The notes under the pieces are model-generated. The model searched no databases. It was not told the origin of the DNA and saw only the letters and a list, made by a program, of their open reading frames with translations. Below, piece after piece: positions 46,144-55,539 of a stretch of 64,000 bases of DNA. The position numbers and the translations under genes are program-made. Each line of letters begins with the position of its first letter. The stretch's first letter is position 1. Source of the DNA: Rhodospirillales bacterium (lineage in GTDB: Bacteria > Pseudomonadota > Alphaproteobacteria > TMED109); the NCBI GenBank assembly GCA_028824295.1, contig JAPPED010000003.1:1-64000 (forward strand). Direction: 5' to 3'.

Positions 46144-47082
46144 ATGGCCCACGTGCCGGTTCTCCTTGCAGAGATCGTCACGCAGCTGCAACCGGTCGAC
46201 GACGCGCTCTACGTTGACGCCACATTCGGCCGCGGCGGCGTGGCGAGGGCGCTGCTTGAGACGGCAGACTGCCGCGTGATCGCCATCGACCGCGATCCGG
46301 CCGCGCAGCCGGCCGCCGCCTCGCTGGCGGAGCAGTTCGCCAGCAGGTTCCAGTTTGTGCAGGCGTGTTTCGGAGGCGTGGATCAGGTTCTGGCCTCGCT
46401 CGACGTGGAGCATGTTAACGGCGGGATCATCTTCGACTTGGGCGTATCGTCTCCGCAGCTTGACGATGCCGAGCGCGGGTTCTCGTTTCGACGGGACGGG
46501 CCGCTCGACATGCGAATGGGCGGTTGCGGGCAGACGGCCGCCGACATCGTCAACGCAATGGACGAACCGGCGCTTGCCGAGATTCTGCGGACGTTTGGCG
46601 AAGAACGCCACTCCCGCCGGATCGCGCGCGCGATCGTGGCCGACCGGCCGTTTGCCCGCACGGTCGAGCTGGCGGACGTGGTGCGCTCGGCGGTTCCGGG
46701 CCGGCAGGAAACGATCGACCCTGCGACGCGCACCTTTCAGGCCCTCCGAATCGCCGTCAACGATGAACTCGGTGAACTGCGTGCGGCACTGCACAGTGCG
46801 GAGCAGCTACTGATCGAAGGCGCCATCTTGGCGGTGGTCGCATTTCACTCGCTGGAGGATCGGCTGGTCAAACGCTTCATGGTGGAACGGTCGAACCGCG
46901 CTCCCCGAGCGCACCGTCACAGTCCTCCCGCCGGTACGCCGTTCGAGCCGACATTCCGGTTGTCGCGGACGCGCGCGATTCGGCCAAGCCAGGCGGAACT
47001 GCATCGCAATCCGCGGGCCAGGTCGGCGCGGCTGCGGACCGCGGTCAGGACCGCGGCTCCGGTCCTCACGGCAGTTGCCTGA
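46144..47082 (+). CDS. rsmH: 16S rRNA (cytosine1402-N4)-methyltransferase
   Basis: RsmH (MraW) methylates C1402 in the ribosomal decoding centre. It has HVPVLLAEI, the SAM-binding DATFGRGGVARALL, GIIFDLGVSSPQLDDAERGFSFRRDGPLDMRM, ATRTFQALRIAVNDEL and VVAFHSLEDRLVKRFM. The start is either ATG at 46144, beginning with the conserved MAHVPVL (312 residues), or GTG at 46102. The C-terminus is rich in Arg and Ala. Its stop overlaps the ftsL ATG as TGATG. Confidence 0.95.
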   Translation: MAHVPVLLAEIVTQLQPVDDALYVDATFGRGGVARALLETADCRVIAIDRDPAAQPAAASLAEQFASRFQFVQACFGGVDQVLASLDVEHVNGGIIFDLGVSSPQLDDAERGFSFRRDGPLDMRMGGCGQTAADIVNAMDEPALAEILRTFGEERHSRRIARAIVADRPFARTVELADVVRSAVPGRQETIDPATRTFQALRIAVNDELGELRAALHSAEQLLIEGAILAVVAFHSLEDRLVKRFMVERSNRAPRAHRHSPPAGTPFEPTFRLSRTRAIRPSQAELHRNPRARSARLRTAVRTAAPVLTAVA

Positions 47083-47414
47083 TGCTGGTGTGGGCCCTCC
47101 GAGTAGGCCGGCTGATGGGCTTCTGGCTGTGCTTGTCGATGGTCTCGGTCATGGTGCTCGGCGGCAGCACCATCTGGCTTCGCCATCAGCTTCGAGCCGG
47201 GGAGGCCCAGCTCGAAGCCCTACATGCCAAAGAGGAAGAACTCCGTGCCGGGATGGATCGTTTGGCCATGGAATGGTCACGTCTGAACCAGCCGGAGCAG
47301 CTGGCCGATTTGGCCCAACGTCATCTTGATCTCCGACCGATTTCAATCAGCCCGCCGGCTCGACTCGTCGAGGTGATGTCGCAGGGCGTATCGCCCGGGA
47401 GGACAGGGCAGTGA
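47082..47414 (+). CDS. ftsL: Cell division protein FtsL-like
   Basis: The 110-residue bitopic protein has one membrane helix (about 12-32), then a short periplasmic coiled coil (LRAGEAQLEALHAKEEELRAGMDRL) and the FtsL-type ending LNQPEQLADLAQRHLDLRPISI. FtsL joins FtsB and FtsQ to activate FtsWI. Sequence identity among FtsL proteins is low, so position between rsmH and ftsI is the main support. It overlaps both neighbours (TGATG before, GTGA after). Confidence 0.85.
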   Translation: MLVWALRVGRLMGFWLCLSMVSVMVLGGSTIWLRHQLRAGEAQLEALHAKEEELRAGMDRLAMEWSRLNQPEQLADLAQRHLDLRPISISPPARLVEVMSQGVSPGRTGQ

Positions 47415-49087
47415 GCCGGCGCTGGCGAAAGTACCGTCGCGAACCCGTCGTCAGCCTCTGGCAGAGCGGACGAAGCCGCTCGGAGCGAACGGGAGAACGG
47501 CTGCGCGCCGGCATGACGATGATTGCGATTGCCTTCGTCGTCGTTGGCCTCCGCCTCGGTGAGGTTGCGCTGTCCGGCGAGACCGATGCCGGGACGCTGC
47601 ACCCAGCAGAGGAAGCTCCATTCCGGGGCGAGGTCTTTGACCGGCACGGAACGATGCTGGCCACCACGGTCTTGGTCCCGTCGATCTGGGTCAATCCTTC
47701 TGACGTCAGAGACCCTGCTGCCCTTGCCGAGGAACTAACGGCGGTGTTTCCCGAACTCGATCAGGCTGACTTGGCGCGACGGTTGGCGGCTGACAAGCGT
47801 CGCAACCGCCAGTTCCTGTGGATTCGGCGCCACGCGCCTCCTTCGCGAGCCGAAGCTGCCATGCGCATCGGTTCGCCCGGCCTGTACATCCAAGAGGAAA
47901 GGCGTCGCGTCTATCCGCAGGGTCGGCTGACATCCCACGTGGTCGGCTATGTCAACATTGACGGTGATCCCCAGGCCGGCATCGAGCGCGTCGGTGACCG
48001 ATCCATTCGGAAAGGCCCGCTTCAACTGACGCTCGACGTCGGGGTTCAGAATGTCCTGCGAAACCGCCTGCAGGCCGCGATGGAAAAATTCCAGGCGGTG
48101 GCGGCGGCGGGAGTGGTGCTCGAAATTGATTCTGGCGATGTCCTCGCCCAGGTCTCGCTCCCGGATTTCGACCCGAATGATGTGCGAAACGTGGACGATT
48201 CGGGAATGCTGGATCTCGGGACGCAAGGCGTCTTCGAGATGGGGTCGACTTTCAAGACGTTCACGGTTGCCGCGGCGCTGGATGCCGGCAAGGCAAGCGT
48301 CAACTCGAATTTTGATGCTACCGAGCCGATCAAGATTGGCCGCTACACCATCAACGACTATCACCCGGAGGAACGTTGGCTCCGGCTGTCCGAAGTATTC
48401 GTGCATTCGTCGAACATCGGGATGGTGCGGGTTGCCGAAGCATTGGGCGAGGAGCAGCATTGGGACTATCTGGGACGCTTGGGGCTCCTGAGCGACATTG
48501 ATGGATCGGGGCTGCGGACTTCGCATCCGCGCCTACCCGATGCTTGGGGAAAGGTCCAGCGCGCGACTGTGTCGTACGGGCACGGCATTGCGGTGTCACC
48601 CATGCATCTGGCGGCCGCAGTCGCGGCGGTCGTCGGAGACGGACAGTACCGTGTTCCTCGACTGCTGCGGTCAGGGTCACATGAACCCTCCACTGCGGCG
48701 TTTCGTCCGTCGACGGTTCGGCAGATGCGCATGCTGCTGCGCCAGGTCGTGTTGCACGGAACTGCCGGATTGTCCGACGTCGGGAACTACGAAATCGGCG
48801 GCAAGACCGGAACCGCGCAGAAGGTGGTGGACGGAAGGTACCGGCGTGGCGCCCGGACAAACTCGTTTGTGGCGGCGTTTCCCATGAGTGCCCCGCGGTA
48901 CGTCGTCGTGGTGCTGCTGGACGAGCCCAAGGCAGCTCCGGGCACCCACGGTTTTGCCACCGCAGGCTGGAACGTGGCCCCGCTTGCGGGTTCGGTGGTG
49001 GCCGGCGTAGCGCCGCTTCTTGGTGTGCCGCCCGTGCCGGTGGAACCGCCGGCGCGGGATGCGGTCACACAGGTGGCTTTACGCTAA
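47411..49087 (+). CDS. ftsI: Peptidoglycan transpeptidase FtsI (PBP3)
   Basis: The septal class B penicillin-binding protein, 558 residues. It has a membrane anchor (about 35-52), a pedestal domain (FRGEVFDRHGTMLA...), and a transpeptidase domain with Ser279-Thr-Phe-Lys282, Ser333-Ser-Asn335 and Lys465-Thr-Gly-Thr. The C-terminus is Pro-rich and somewhat short. GTG start overlapping ftsL. Confidence 0.95.
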   Translation: MSRRWRKYRREPVVSLWQSGRSRSERTGERLRAGMTMIAIAFVVVGLRLGEVALSGETDAGTLHPAEEAPFRGEVFDRHGTMLATTVLVPSIWVNPSDVRDPAALAEELTAVFPELDQADLARRLAADKRRNRQFLWIRRHAPPSRAEAAMRIGSPGLYIQEERRRVYPQGRLTSHVVGYVNIDGDPQAGIERVGDRSIRKGPLQLTLDVGVQNVLRNRLQAAMEKFQAVAAAGVVLEIDSGDVLAQVSLPDFDPNDVRNVDDSGMLDLGTQGVFEMGSTFKTFTVAAALDAGKASVNSNFDATEPIKIGRYTINDYHPEERWLRLSEVFVHSSNIGMVRVAEALGEEQHWDYLGRLGLLSDIDGSGLRTSHPRLPDAWGKVQRATVSYGHGIAVSPMHLAAAVAAVVGDGQYRVPRLLRSGSHEPSTAAFRPSTVRQMRMLLRQVVLHGTAGLSDVGNYEIGGKTGTAQKVVDGRYRRGARTNSFVAAFPMSAPRYVVVVLLDEPKAAPGTHGFATAGWNVAPLAGSVVAGVAPLLGVPPVPVEPPARDAVTQVALR

Positions 49088-49099
49088 GAGGCGGTGAGC

Positions 49100-50572
49100 A
49101 TGCGGCTTGCCGAACTTGCGGCTCGGACGGGGCGGCCGCTTCCCGAGGGTATGCCTGACCCTGTTATCCGCGGGCTCAGCTCAGATTCTCGGTCACTCCA
49201 CGCAGGGTACCTGTTTGCCGCTCTTCCAGGTGGCCAGATCGACGGCATCGAATTTCTGGAGGAAGCTGTGCATCGTGGGGCTGCCGCCGCGCTGGTCCCA
49301 CCGGCCGCAGCTTCCCGGGCCAAAGCGCTCGGAATCACGGCAGTCGCCGATGTGGTGCCGCGCCGCCGTCTCGCCCGAATGGCTGCAGCTTTCTATGGCG
49401 CACAACCCGAAATGGTGGTCGCTGTCACCGGGACGAACGGGAAGACTTCGACGGCGCATTTCCTCGCGGAACTGTGGCGAGGGGCCGGATTGCAAGCTGC
49501 CGAGATCGGGACGCTTGGCGTCAGCGCGGGTTCCGGCACTGATCTCGCCTCGGCGGCATTGAACCTGACGACCCCGGACCCGGTGACGCTCCACGCTGAA
49601 CTGGCATCACTGTCGGAGGCCGGCTTCAATCACGCAGTGCTCGAGGCCTCGTCCCATGGCCTTGATCAGCACCGACTGGACGGGGTGCGCATTGCGACGG
49701 GGATTCTGACTACTGTCGGCCGTGACCACCTCGACTACCACGGTACCGAGCACGCGTACCGGGCGGCGAAGCGGCGGCTCTTCGCCGAATTGGTGACTCC
49801 GGGCGGCACCGCAATCTTCAACTTGGCGAGTGTTGACCAGGACACCCTCGCCGCCGCCGAGCGTCGTGCTCTCAACGTGGTGACCTTTGGGCGGGGGGAA
49901 GAAGCCGACTGGCAACTCAAGGCAGTGACACCCGACGTCCAGGGTCAGGTCCTGCAACTGCTGACCCCGCGTGGAGAACGGATCGTGCCGTTTGGCCCGC
50001 TCGGTCAGTTCCAGGCCGAGAACGCGTTGGCTGCCGTAGTGGCAGCCGTCGAGTCTGACGTGCCCGTGGATGATGCCGTTAACGGATTGTCGTCCATGAC
50101 CGCGCCAGCGGGTCGGCTCGAACGCATCGGGACCAAGGGCGGAGTCTCGGTGTTCGTCGATTACGCGCATACCCCCGACGCTCTGGCCGCTGCCCTCGAC
50201 GCCCTGCGGCCCCACGTGCGCGGCGTGCTGCACGTCGTCTTCGGTTGTGGCGGGGATCGCGACTCGGGTAAACGCCGGTTGATGGGCGAGGTCGCTGCCC
50301 GGCACGCGGACCACGTAACCGTGACGGACGATAACCCGCGATCCGAAGATCCAGCGACGATTCGTGCCGAGGTGCTGCAGGGGGCGCCTGACGCGGCCGA
50401 GGTCGGCGACCGGTTCGAGGCCATCGGCGGTGTCCTCGGGTCGCTTCGGGACGGCGATGCACTCTTGGTTGCCGGGAAGGGGCACGAGACCACTCAGACC
50501 GTGCGTGGCGTTGCGACTCCCTTCGACGACCGCGCAGTCGTGCGGCGTTTGCTCGGGCGAGGTGGAGCTTGA
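49100..50572 (+). CDS. murE: UDP-MurNAc-L-Ala-D-Glu:meso-diaminopimelate ligase
   Basis: MurE adds the third stem-peptide residue. The ATP loop is VAVTGTNGKTSTAHFL, with LEASSHGLDQHRLDG, DYAHTPDAL and FGCGGDRDSGKR. The DDNPRSEDP motif marks meso-DAP rather than lysine specificity, as expected for a Gram-negative. ATG at 49100 has AGAGG eight bases upstream; GTG at 49094 is too close to it. The stop overlaps the murF TTG. Confidence 0.95.
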   Translation: MRLAELAARTGRPLPEGMPDPVIRGLSSDSRSLHAGYLFAALPGGQIDGIEFLEEAVHRGAAAALVPPAAASRAKALGITAVADVVPRRRLARMAAAFYGAQPEMVVAVTGTNGKTSTAHFLAELWRGAGLQAAEIGTLGVSAGSGTDLASAALNLTTPDPVTLHAELASLSEAGFNHAVLEASSHGLDQHRLDGVRIATGILTTVGRDHLDYHGTEHAYRAAKRRLFAELVTPGGTAIFNLASVDQDTLAAAERRALNVVTFGRGEEADWQLKAVTPDVQGQVLQLLTPRGERIVPFGPLGQFQAENALAAVVAAVESDVPVDDAVNGLSSMTAPAGRLERIGTKGGVSVFVDYAHTPDALAAALDALRPHVRGVLHVVFGCGGDRDSGKRRLMGEVAARHADHVTVTDDNPRSEDPATIRAEVLQGAPDAAEVGDRFEAIGGVLGSLRDGDALLVAGKGHETTQTVRGVATPFDDRAVVRRLLGRGGA

Positions 50573-51945
50573 CCGCGCTGTGGGCAGCGGATGCAGCTGC
50601 CGTCGCCACCAGCGGCCGGACCGACGGATCATGGCGTGCATACGGCGTGTCGATCGACACCCGTCAGCTGGCGGTCGGCGACCTCTTCGTCGCCCTGCCG
50701 GGACGCAACACCGATGGCCACGCGTTTCTTGATGCCGCGTTTGCTGCCGGAGCGGCTGCCGCCCTCGTGCGGCCGCAGGATGTCCGCGACGACCGTTACC
50801 TTGAGGTCGACGATCCCCTGGAGGCGCTGCAGGCCTTGGGTCGCGCGGCGCGCCAGCGGACCGAATCAAAGGTGGTGGCGGTCACTGGGAGCGTCGGCAA
50901 GACCGGTACCAAGGAGCTGATCCGCGCCGCACTGGCCCCGTTGGGGTCGGTGCATGCCAGCGCATCGAGCCATAACAACGCGATCGGCGTCCCGTTGAGT
51001 CTGGCGCGGATGCCGGCCGCCACTTCGGCGGCTGTATTCGAGCTCGGCATGAACCGCGCGCGCGAAATCGCTTCGCTCGTCGACCTCGTGCGTCCGGATG
51101 TCGCCCTGGTGACGCGCATCGCACCCGCACATCTCGAGCACTTCGGAAGCCTGGACCGGATTGCTGAGGCCAAGGCGGAGATCTTCGAGGGGCTCAAGCA
51201 AGGTGGAATTGCCTTGATCCCTGCCGCCTCCCAGGGGTCGGAAGTGCTGCTTCGGGCGGCGCGGGCCAGCGGAGCGGCACGCATTGTCACCTTCGGCACA
51301 GGTGAGGATGCCGACGCGCGCCTGCTTGAAGTGACCCCGACGGACACTGGCTCAACGTTCCGCTGGGTGTTTGCCGGGGAGGTTCATCGCTGCCGGCTCC
51401 GGCTGTCGGGTGCCCATTGGGCGTTGAATGCCGTGGCCGCCGGTTGCGTGGCGAAGCTCCTGGGCGTGTCGCCTGCCGAGTCCGGTTCTCACATGGAAAC
51501 GGTCGAACCGCTCGCCGGCCGCGGGCGTCGGCACGCCGTCCGCCTCGTGGACGGGGAAGCCTGGGTGATCGACGACAGCTACAACGCCAATCCTGCCTCT
51601 ATGTGTGCCGCCCTGGCTGCACTGCGCAGCACGCCGGCGGCTGGCCGACGGCTGGCCGTCCTCGGTGAAATGAAAGAGTTGGGCCGGGCATCCGCAGAGC
51701 TCCACGCGGCTCTCGCACCTGCGCTCGAGGGCGTGGACCGGGTGTGGTGCGTCGGGCCCGAGATGGCGGCATTGCATCGAAAGCTTCCTGACAATGCCGC
51801 CGTCGACCTGCTGGTCGATGCCGAGACGGCGGCCGAGCGGGCTGCTTCCGAACTGCGCGCAGGGGACGTTCTGCTTGTCAAGGGCAGTCGGGCAAACGCA
51901 CTCGAGACCGTGGTGGCGCGGGTCACCGGGTCGAAGGCGCACTGA
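50569..51945 (+). CDS. murF: UDP-MurNAc-tripeptide:D-Ala-D-Ala ligase
   Basis: MurF adds the terminal D-Ala-D-Ala dipeptide. The 458-residue ligase has the N-terminal VSIDTRQLAVGDLFVALPG domain, ATP loop VAVTGSVGKTGTKELI, ASSHNNAIGVPLSLARM, ELGMNRAREI and IDDSYNANPASM. It begins at TTG overlapping the murE stop as TTGA. Confidence 0.95.
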   Translation: MTALWAADAAAVATSGRTDGSWRAYGVSIDTRQLAVGDLFVALPGRNTDGHAFLDAAFAAGAAAALVRPQDVRDDRYLEVDDPLEALQALGRAARQRTESKVVAVTGSVGKTGTKELIRAALAPLGSVHASASSHNNAIGVPLSLARMPAATSAAVFELGMNRAREIASLVDLVRPDVALVTRIAPAHLEHFGSLDRIAEAKAEIFEGLKQGGIALIPAASQGSEVLLRAARASGAARIVTFGTGEDADARLLEVTPTDTGSTFRWVFAGEVHRCRLRLSGAHWALNAVAAGCVAKLLGVSPAESGSHMETVEPLAGRGRRHAVRLVDGEAWVIDDSYNANPASMCAALAALRSTPAAGRRLAVLGEMKELGRASAELHAALAPALEGVDRVWCVGPEMAALHRKLPDNAAVDLLVDAETAAERAASELRAGDVLLVKGSRANALETVVARVTGSKAH

Positions 51946-53033
51946 TGCTGTTCCATTTCCTGGTTCCGCTCGCCGAGTCCTTCGGCCCGCTCAACCTGTT
52001 CAGGTACCTCACCTTTAGAACAGGCGGCGCCATGGTGACCGCGATGCTGATCGCGTTCTGCATCGGCCCGATGCTGATACGACGGCTCGGAGCCATGCAG
52101 GGGGGCGGTCAGCCAATCCGCGACGACGGCCCCGACCGGCACTGGTTGACCAAGCAGGGAACGCCCACGATGGGTGGCCTCCTCATCCTGATCGCAGGAC
52201 TCGGCGCAACGATCATCTGGGCGGATCCCGCCAATCCGTACATCTGGACGGTGATCCTTTCCGGTATGGGTTTCGGCCTGATCGGCCTGTTCGACGATAT
52301 CCGGAAGGTTCGACGCCGCCTGACCGGAGGCATTTCGTCTTCAGTCAAGTTCCTGTTGCAGATCGCGGTCGCCCTGCCGACAGCCCTGGCCATCTTCTGG
52401 CTGGCCCCGGACTGGCTCGCCGGCCGCTTGGCCGTTCCGTTCGTCAAGGACTTCCTTCCCAACCTGGGACTGGCTTGGATTGCGCTGGCCGTCTTTGTCT
52501 CGGTGGGGACGTCCAACGCCGTAAACCTGACCGACGGCCTGGACGGATTGGCCATCGTGCCCATCATGATCGCTGCCGGTGCCTTCGGCCTGATTGCGTG
52601 GCTGATCGGCAACGCGTTCTTTGCGGACTATCTGCAGATCCACTACGTGCCGGGCGCGGGTGAACTCGCAGTACTCTGCGGCGCCTTGATTGGCTCAGGC
52701 CTTGGTTTCCTCTGGTACAACGCGCACCCGGCGCGCATTTTCATGGGCGACACCGGGTCGCTGGCAACCGGCGGGATGCTGGCCGCGATTGCGCTCATCA
52801 CCCGCCACGAAATCGTCCTCGCCGTCATCGGCGGGCTGTTCGTGGCGGAGACCGTCTCGGTCATTCTGCAGGTGCTGTCATTCCGGCTGACCGGACGGCG
52901 CATCTTCCGAATGGCCCCGCTCCACCATCACTTCGAGCAGAAAGGGTGGCCGGAGGCCACGGTGGTAGTGCGTTTCTGGATCATTGCTGCGATCTGTGCG
53001 CTTGCCGGACTGGCCACGCTGAAGCTGCGGTGA
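51945..53033 (+). CDS. mraY: Phospho-MurNAc-pentapeptide transferase MraY
   Basis: MraY makes lipid I by moving phospho-MurNAc-pentapeptide to undecaprenyl phosphate. The 362-residue membrane protein has about ten helices and the family motifs GTPTMGGLLIL, the Mg-binding LFDDIRKVRR region, SNAVNLTDGLDGLAI, FMGDTGSLATGGMLA and the HHHFE motif near the C-terminus (PLHHHFEQKGWPE). TGATG overlaps at both ends. Confidence 0.96.
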   Translation: MLFHFLVPLAESFGPLNLFRYLTFRTGGAMVTAMLIAFCIGPMLIRRLGAMQGGGQPIRDDGPDRHWLTKQGTPTMGGLLILIAGLGATIIWADPANPYIWTVILSGMGFGLIGLFDDIRKVRRRLTGGISSSVKFLLQIAVALPTALAIFWLAPDWLAGRLAVPFVKDFLPNLGLAWIALAVFVSVGTSNAVNLTDGLDGLAIVPIMIAAGAFGLIAWLIGNAFFADYLQIHYVPGAGELAVLCGALIGSGLGFLWYNAHPARIFMGDTGSLATGGMLAAIALITRHEIVLAVIGGLFVAETVSVILQVLSFRLTGRRIFRMAPLHHHFEQKGWPEATVVVRFWIIAAICALAGLATLKLR

Positions 53034-54394
53034 TGGCAATGGCGGAACCGCCCACCGGCATTCTGGGATTCGGCCGCACGGGGGCCAGCACGGCGCGCGC
53101 CCTCATGGCCTCGGGCCAGGCAGTCGTGGTGTGGGACGACCGCGCGGCCGGCCGTTCCGCCGCCGCCGCATCGGGATTTGCCGTAAGGGAACTGGCGCCA
53201 CCCCTCGCCCGAATCGTGGCCAGTCCAGGTGTCATGCCCACGCACCCGCAACTGAGAGCGGCGGCGGCTGCGGGGATTCCGGTGTGCGGTGACATCGATG
53301 AGTTTTCGATTCGACTGGCACGGGATCCGGACGCACCGACGCTGACAATCGGGGTCACGGGTACCAACGGGAAATCCAGCGTGGTGGGCATGATCGACCA
53401 CCTGCTGCGCGCAGCCGGTCGTACCTGTGCCGCGGGTGGCAACCTCGGGACACCCGTGCTCGATCTGCCGCGCCTGGCCGACGGAGTGTATGTCCTCGAG
53501 CTGTCCTCGTTCCAATTGGCCCGCTGTCGAGAATTTCGGCCGGACGTCGCGCTGCTGTTGAACCTCGGGACCGATCACCTGGACTGGCACGGGACCCGGC
53601 ACGCCTACGTGGCGGCAAAGGAAAAGATCTTTCAAACGCAGCGTCCTGACGACATCGCTGTCGTCTGCATTGACGATGCGGATGGCCTGCGCATACGAAA
53701 CCGGCTGGCCGACCGTCCCGATGCGCCACGGGTCGTCGCTGTTTCTGCGCACCAGCGCTGCAAAGGCGGTGTCTGGGTTGAGGATGGCGTGTTGCACGAG
53801 GATCTCGACGGTGGCCACCGCGCCATCGGATCCATGGAATCGCTGCTCCGGGTCGCCGGCAAGCACAACTGGCAGAACGCGGTTGCCGCGTGGGCGGCCG
53901 CGAGGTCGGTCGGAGCCGGGCCTGACGACCTGATGCCCGCCTTGGCGAATTTTCGGGGCCTGCCGCACCGAATGGAGCAGCTGGCGTCGGTCGCCGGCGT
54001 CTCCTTCATCAATGACAGCAAGGCGACCAATGTAGCGGCGGCGGCAGCGGCGCTGGCCTGCTTCGAGCAGGTCTGCTGGGTGGCCGGGGGCCGGGGGAAA
54101 AATGAAGAGCTCGACCCGCTGCTTCAGCTGGCACACCGGGTCGATGCCGGATTTTTCTTTGGCGAAGACGGGCCGGTCTTCGAAGCCGCATTTGCCGCCC
54201 GGGTCCCGGTCTTTCGGTTCGAGCACTTGGACGCGGCCGTGACATCCGCCTTCGCGAAGGCTCGGTGTGGGATGCCGCCGCAGCCGGTGCTCCTGTCACC
54301 GGCGTGTGCAAGCTACGACCAGTTTGTTGATTTCGAGGCGCGCGGGGAAGCTTTCCGCGATGTGGTCGAGGCGCTTGCAAGGTCCGAGCCATGA
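53033..54394 (+). CDS. murD: UDP-MurNAc-L-Ala:D-Glu ligase
   Basis: MurD adds D-glutamate. The 453-residue ligase has ILGFGRTGASTARAL at the N-terminus, ATP loop GVTGTNGKSSVVGMI, GGNLGTPVLDL, ELSSFQLAR, GLPHRMEQL and NDSKATNVAA. ATG at 53033 overlaps the mraY stop (TGATG); the frame opens earlier inside mraY, but that part is not MurD. The stop overlaps the ftsW ATG. Confidence 0.95.
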   Translation: MAMAEPPTGILGFGRTGASTARALMASGQAVVVWDDRAAGRSAAAASGFAVRELAPPLARIVASPGVMPTHPQLRAAAAAGIPVCGDIDEFSIRLARDPDAPTLTIGVTGTNGKSSVVGMIDHLLRAAGRTCAAGGNLGTPVLDLPRLADGVYVLELSSFQLARCREFRPDVALLLNLGTDHLDWHGTRHAYVAAKEKIFQTQRPDDIAVVCIDDADGLRIRNRLADRPDAPRVVAVSAHQRCKGGVWVEDGVLHEDLDGGHRAIGSMESLLRVAGKHNWQNAVAAWAAARSVGAGPDDLMPALANFRGLPHRMEQLASVAGVSFINDSKATNVAAAAAALACFEQVCWVAGGRGKNEELDPLLQLAHRVDAGFFFGEDGPVFEAAFAARVPVFRFEHLDAAVTSAFAKARCGMPPQPVLLSPACASYDQFVDFEARGEAFRDVVEALARSEP

Positions 54395-55539
54395 TTTCCG
54401 GGAGCGAGATAGTGCGCGGTTGGTTCGTCCGTTGGGCGGGCAGCGTTGATCGCATCAACCTCGCGTTGCTCGTGGGGCTGGCTTGTGTCGGGGTTTTGGC
54501 CGTGATGACGGCAACCCACCTGGTCGCCATCCACCGGGGTCTGGACGAACTCCATTTCTTCAGCTGGCACGTGCGTGTGCTGGTTCCGACCCTTGCGGTC
54601 ATGGTAGCCCTGTCGTTTCTGTCGCCCGTGGGGGTGTTTCGCTTTGCCGCCGGCGGGCTGGCCGTCGTGATGGTGCTGATGGTGCTGACGCTCATCTTCG
54701 GCGAGCCTGTCAATGGGGCCAAGCGATGGCTCCAAGTCGGCGGCCTGTCCCTGCAAGCCTCCGAACTGGCCAAACCCTTCTTCGCCGTCGTGACGGGATG
54801 GTTGCTGGCGCGGGGGCGCAATGCGTCGTTCGGGGTGTTGGTTCGCTCGCGACCGTCCTACCTGCTCCTACCGCTCGGCCTGCTGTTTGCCCTGTGGGCG
54901 CTGCTGGTCGCCCAGCCGGACTTTGGCATGACGATCATTTTCGGAATCGCCTGGTGCGGCCAGCTGTTCCTTGCAGGTCTGCGCCTTCGGCTGATGCTGC
55001 TGGTGGCCGTCGTGGGGGCTGGCTTCATCCGAATTGCCTACACGACCCTGCCGCACGTGGAAATGCGCATCGACCAATTCCTGAATCCGGAAGGGGAAGC
55101 CGGGTACCAGGTCGCCAAGGGACTGGAAGCCTACGGTCGAGGCGGCTTTCTCGGGCAGGGACCGGGCGAAGGAACGATCAAGGCGAGCATTCCGGACGCA
55201 CACACCGATTTCATCTTTCCGGTCATCGCCGAGGAGTTTGGCGTAGCGGCCTGCTTCGCTGTACTGGCCCTGGTCGCTGGAATCACGTTCCGGGGGTTCA
55301 GCCGGCTTCGCGGGAGTCAGGACCTGTTCGCGATGCTGGCCGCCGGTGGTCTCCTGCTGCAGTTCGTCCTCCAGGCGCTGATCCACGTGGCGGTGACCCT
55401 GAACCTGGCTCCGACCACCGGCGTGACCATGCCCTTCATCTCCACGGGCGGCTCGTCGCTGCTTGCGGTCGGGATTTCGATGGGTCTGATGCTGGCGCTG
55501 ACGCGGCGGCGGGTCGTGCCCATGGGCTGGCACCGATGA
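54391..55539 (+). CDS. ftsW: Peptidoglycan glycosyltransferase FtsW
   Basis: The septal SEDS polymerase, 382 residues and about ten membrane helices. Conserved pieces include NGAKRWLQVGGLSLQASELAKP, QPDFGMTIIFG, GYQVAKGLEAYGRGGFLGQGPGEGTIKASIPDAHTDFIFPVIAEEFG and NLAPTTGVTMPFISTGGSSLLA, which hold the catalytic Asp in the large periplasmic loop. ATGA overlaps with both murD and murG. Confidence 0.96.
   Translation: MISGSEIVRGWFVRWAGSVDRINLALLVGLACVGVLAVMTATHLVAIHRGLDELHFFSWHVRVLVPTLAVMVALSFLSPVGVFRFAAGGLAVVMVLMVLTLIFGEPVNGAKRWLQVGGLSLQASELAKPFFAVVTGWLLARGRNASFGVLVRSRPSYLLLPLGLLFALWALLVAQPDFGMTIIFGIAWCGQLFLAGLRLRLMLLVAVVGAGFIRIAYTTLPHVEMRIDQFLNPEGEAGYQVAKGLEAYGRGGFLGQGPGEGTIKASIPDAHTDFIFPVIAEEFGVAACFAVLALVAGITFRGFSRLRGSQDLFAMLAAGGLLLQFVLQALIHVAVTLNLAPTTGVTMPFISTGGSSLLAVGISMGLMLALTRRRVVPMGWHR

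Noticed and set aside
45349-46794. 481-residue minus-strand open frame across mraZ and rsmH
   Set aside because: It lies antisense to mraZ and rsmH and touches the rnpB 3' end, all strongly supported.
49607-50869. 420-residue minus-strand open frame
   Set aside because: Antisense to murE and murF.
54483-55535. Upstream part of the frame that encodes MurG
   Set aside because: It is an out-of-frame reading of ftsW; MurG homology begins at 55536 with an ATGA overlap.
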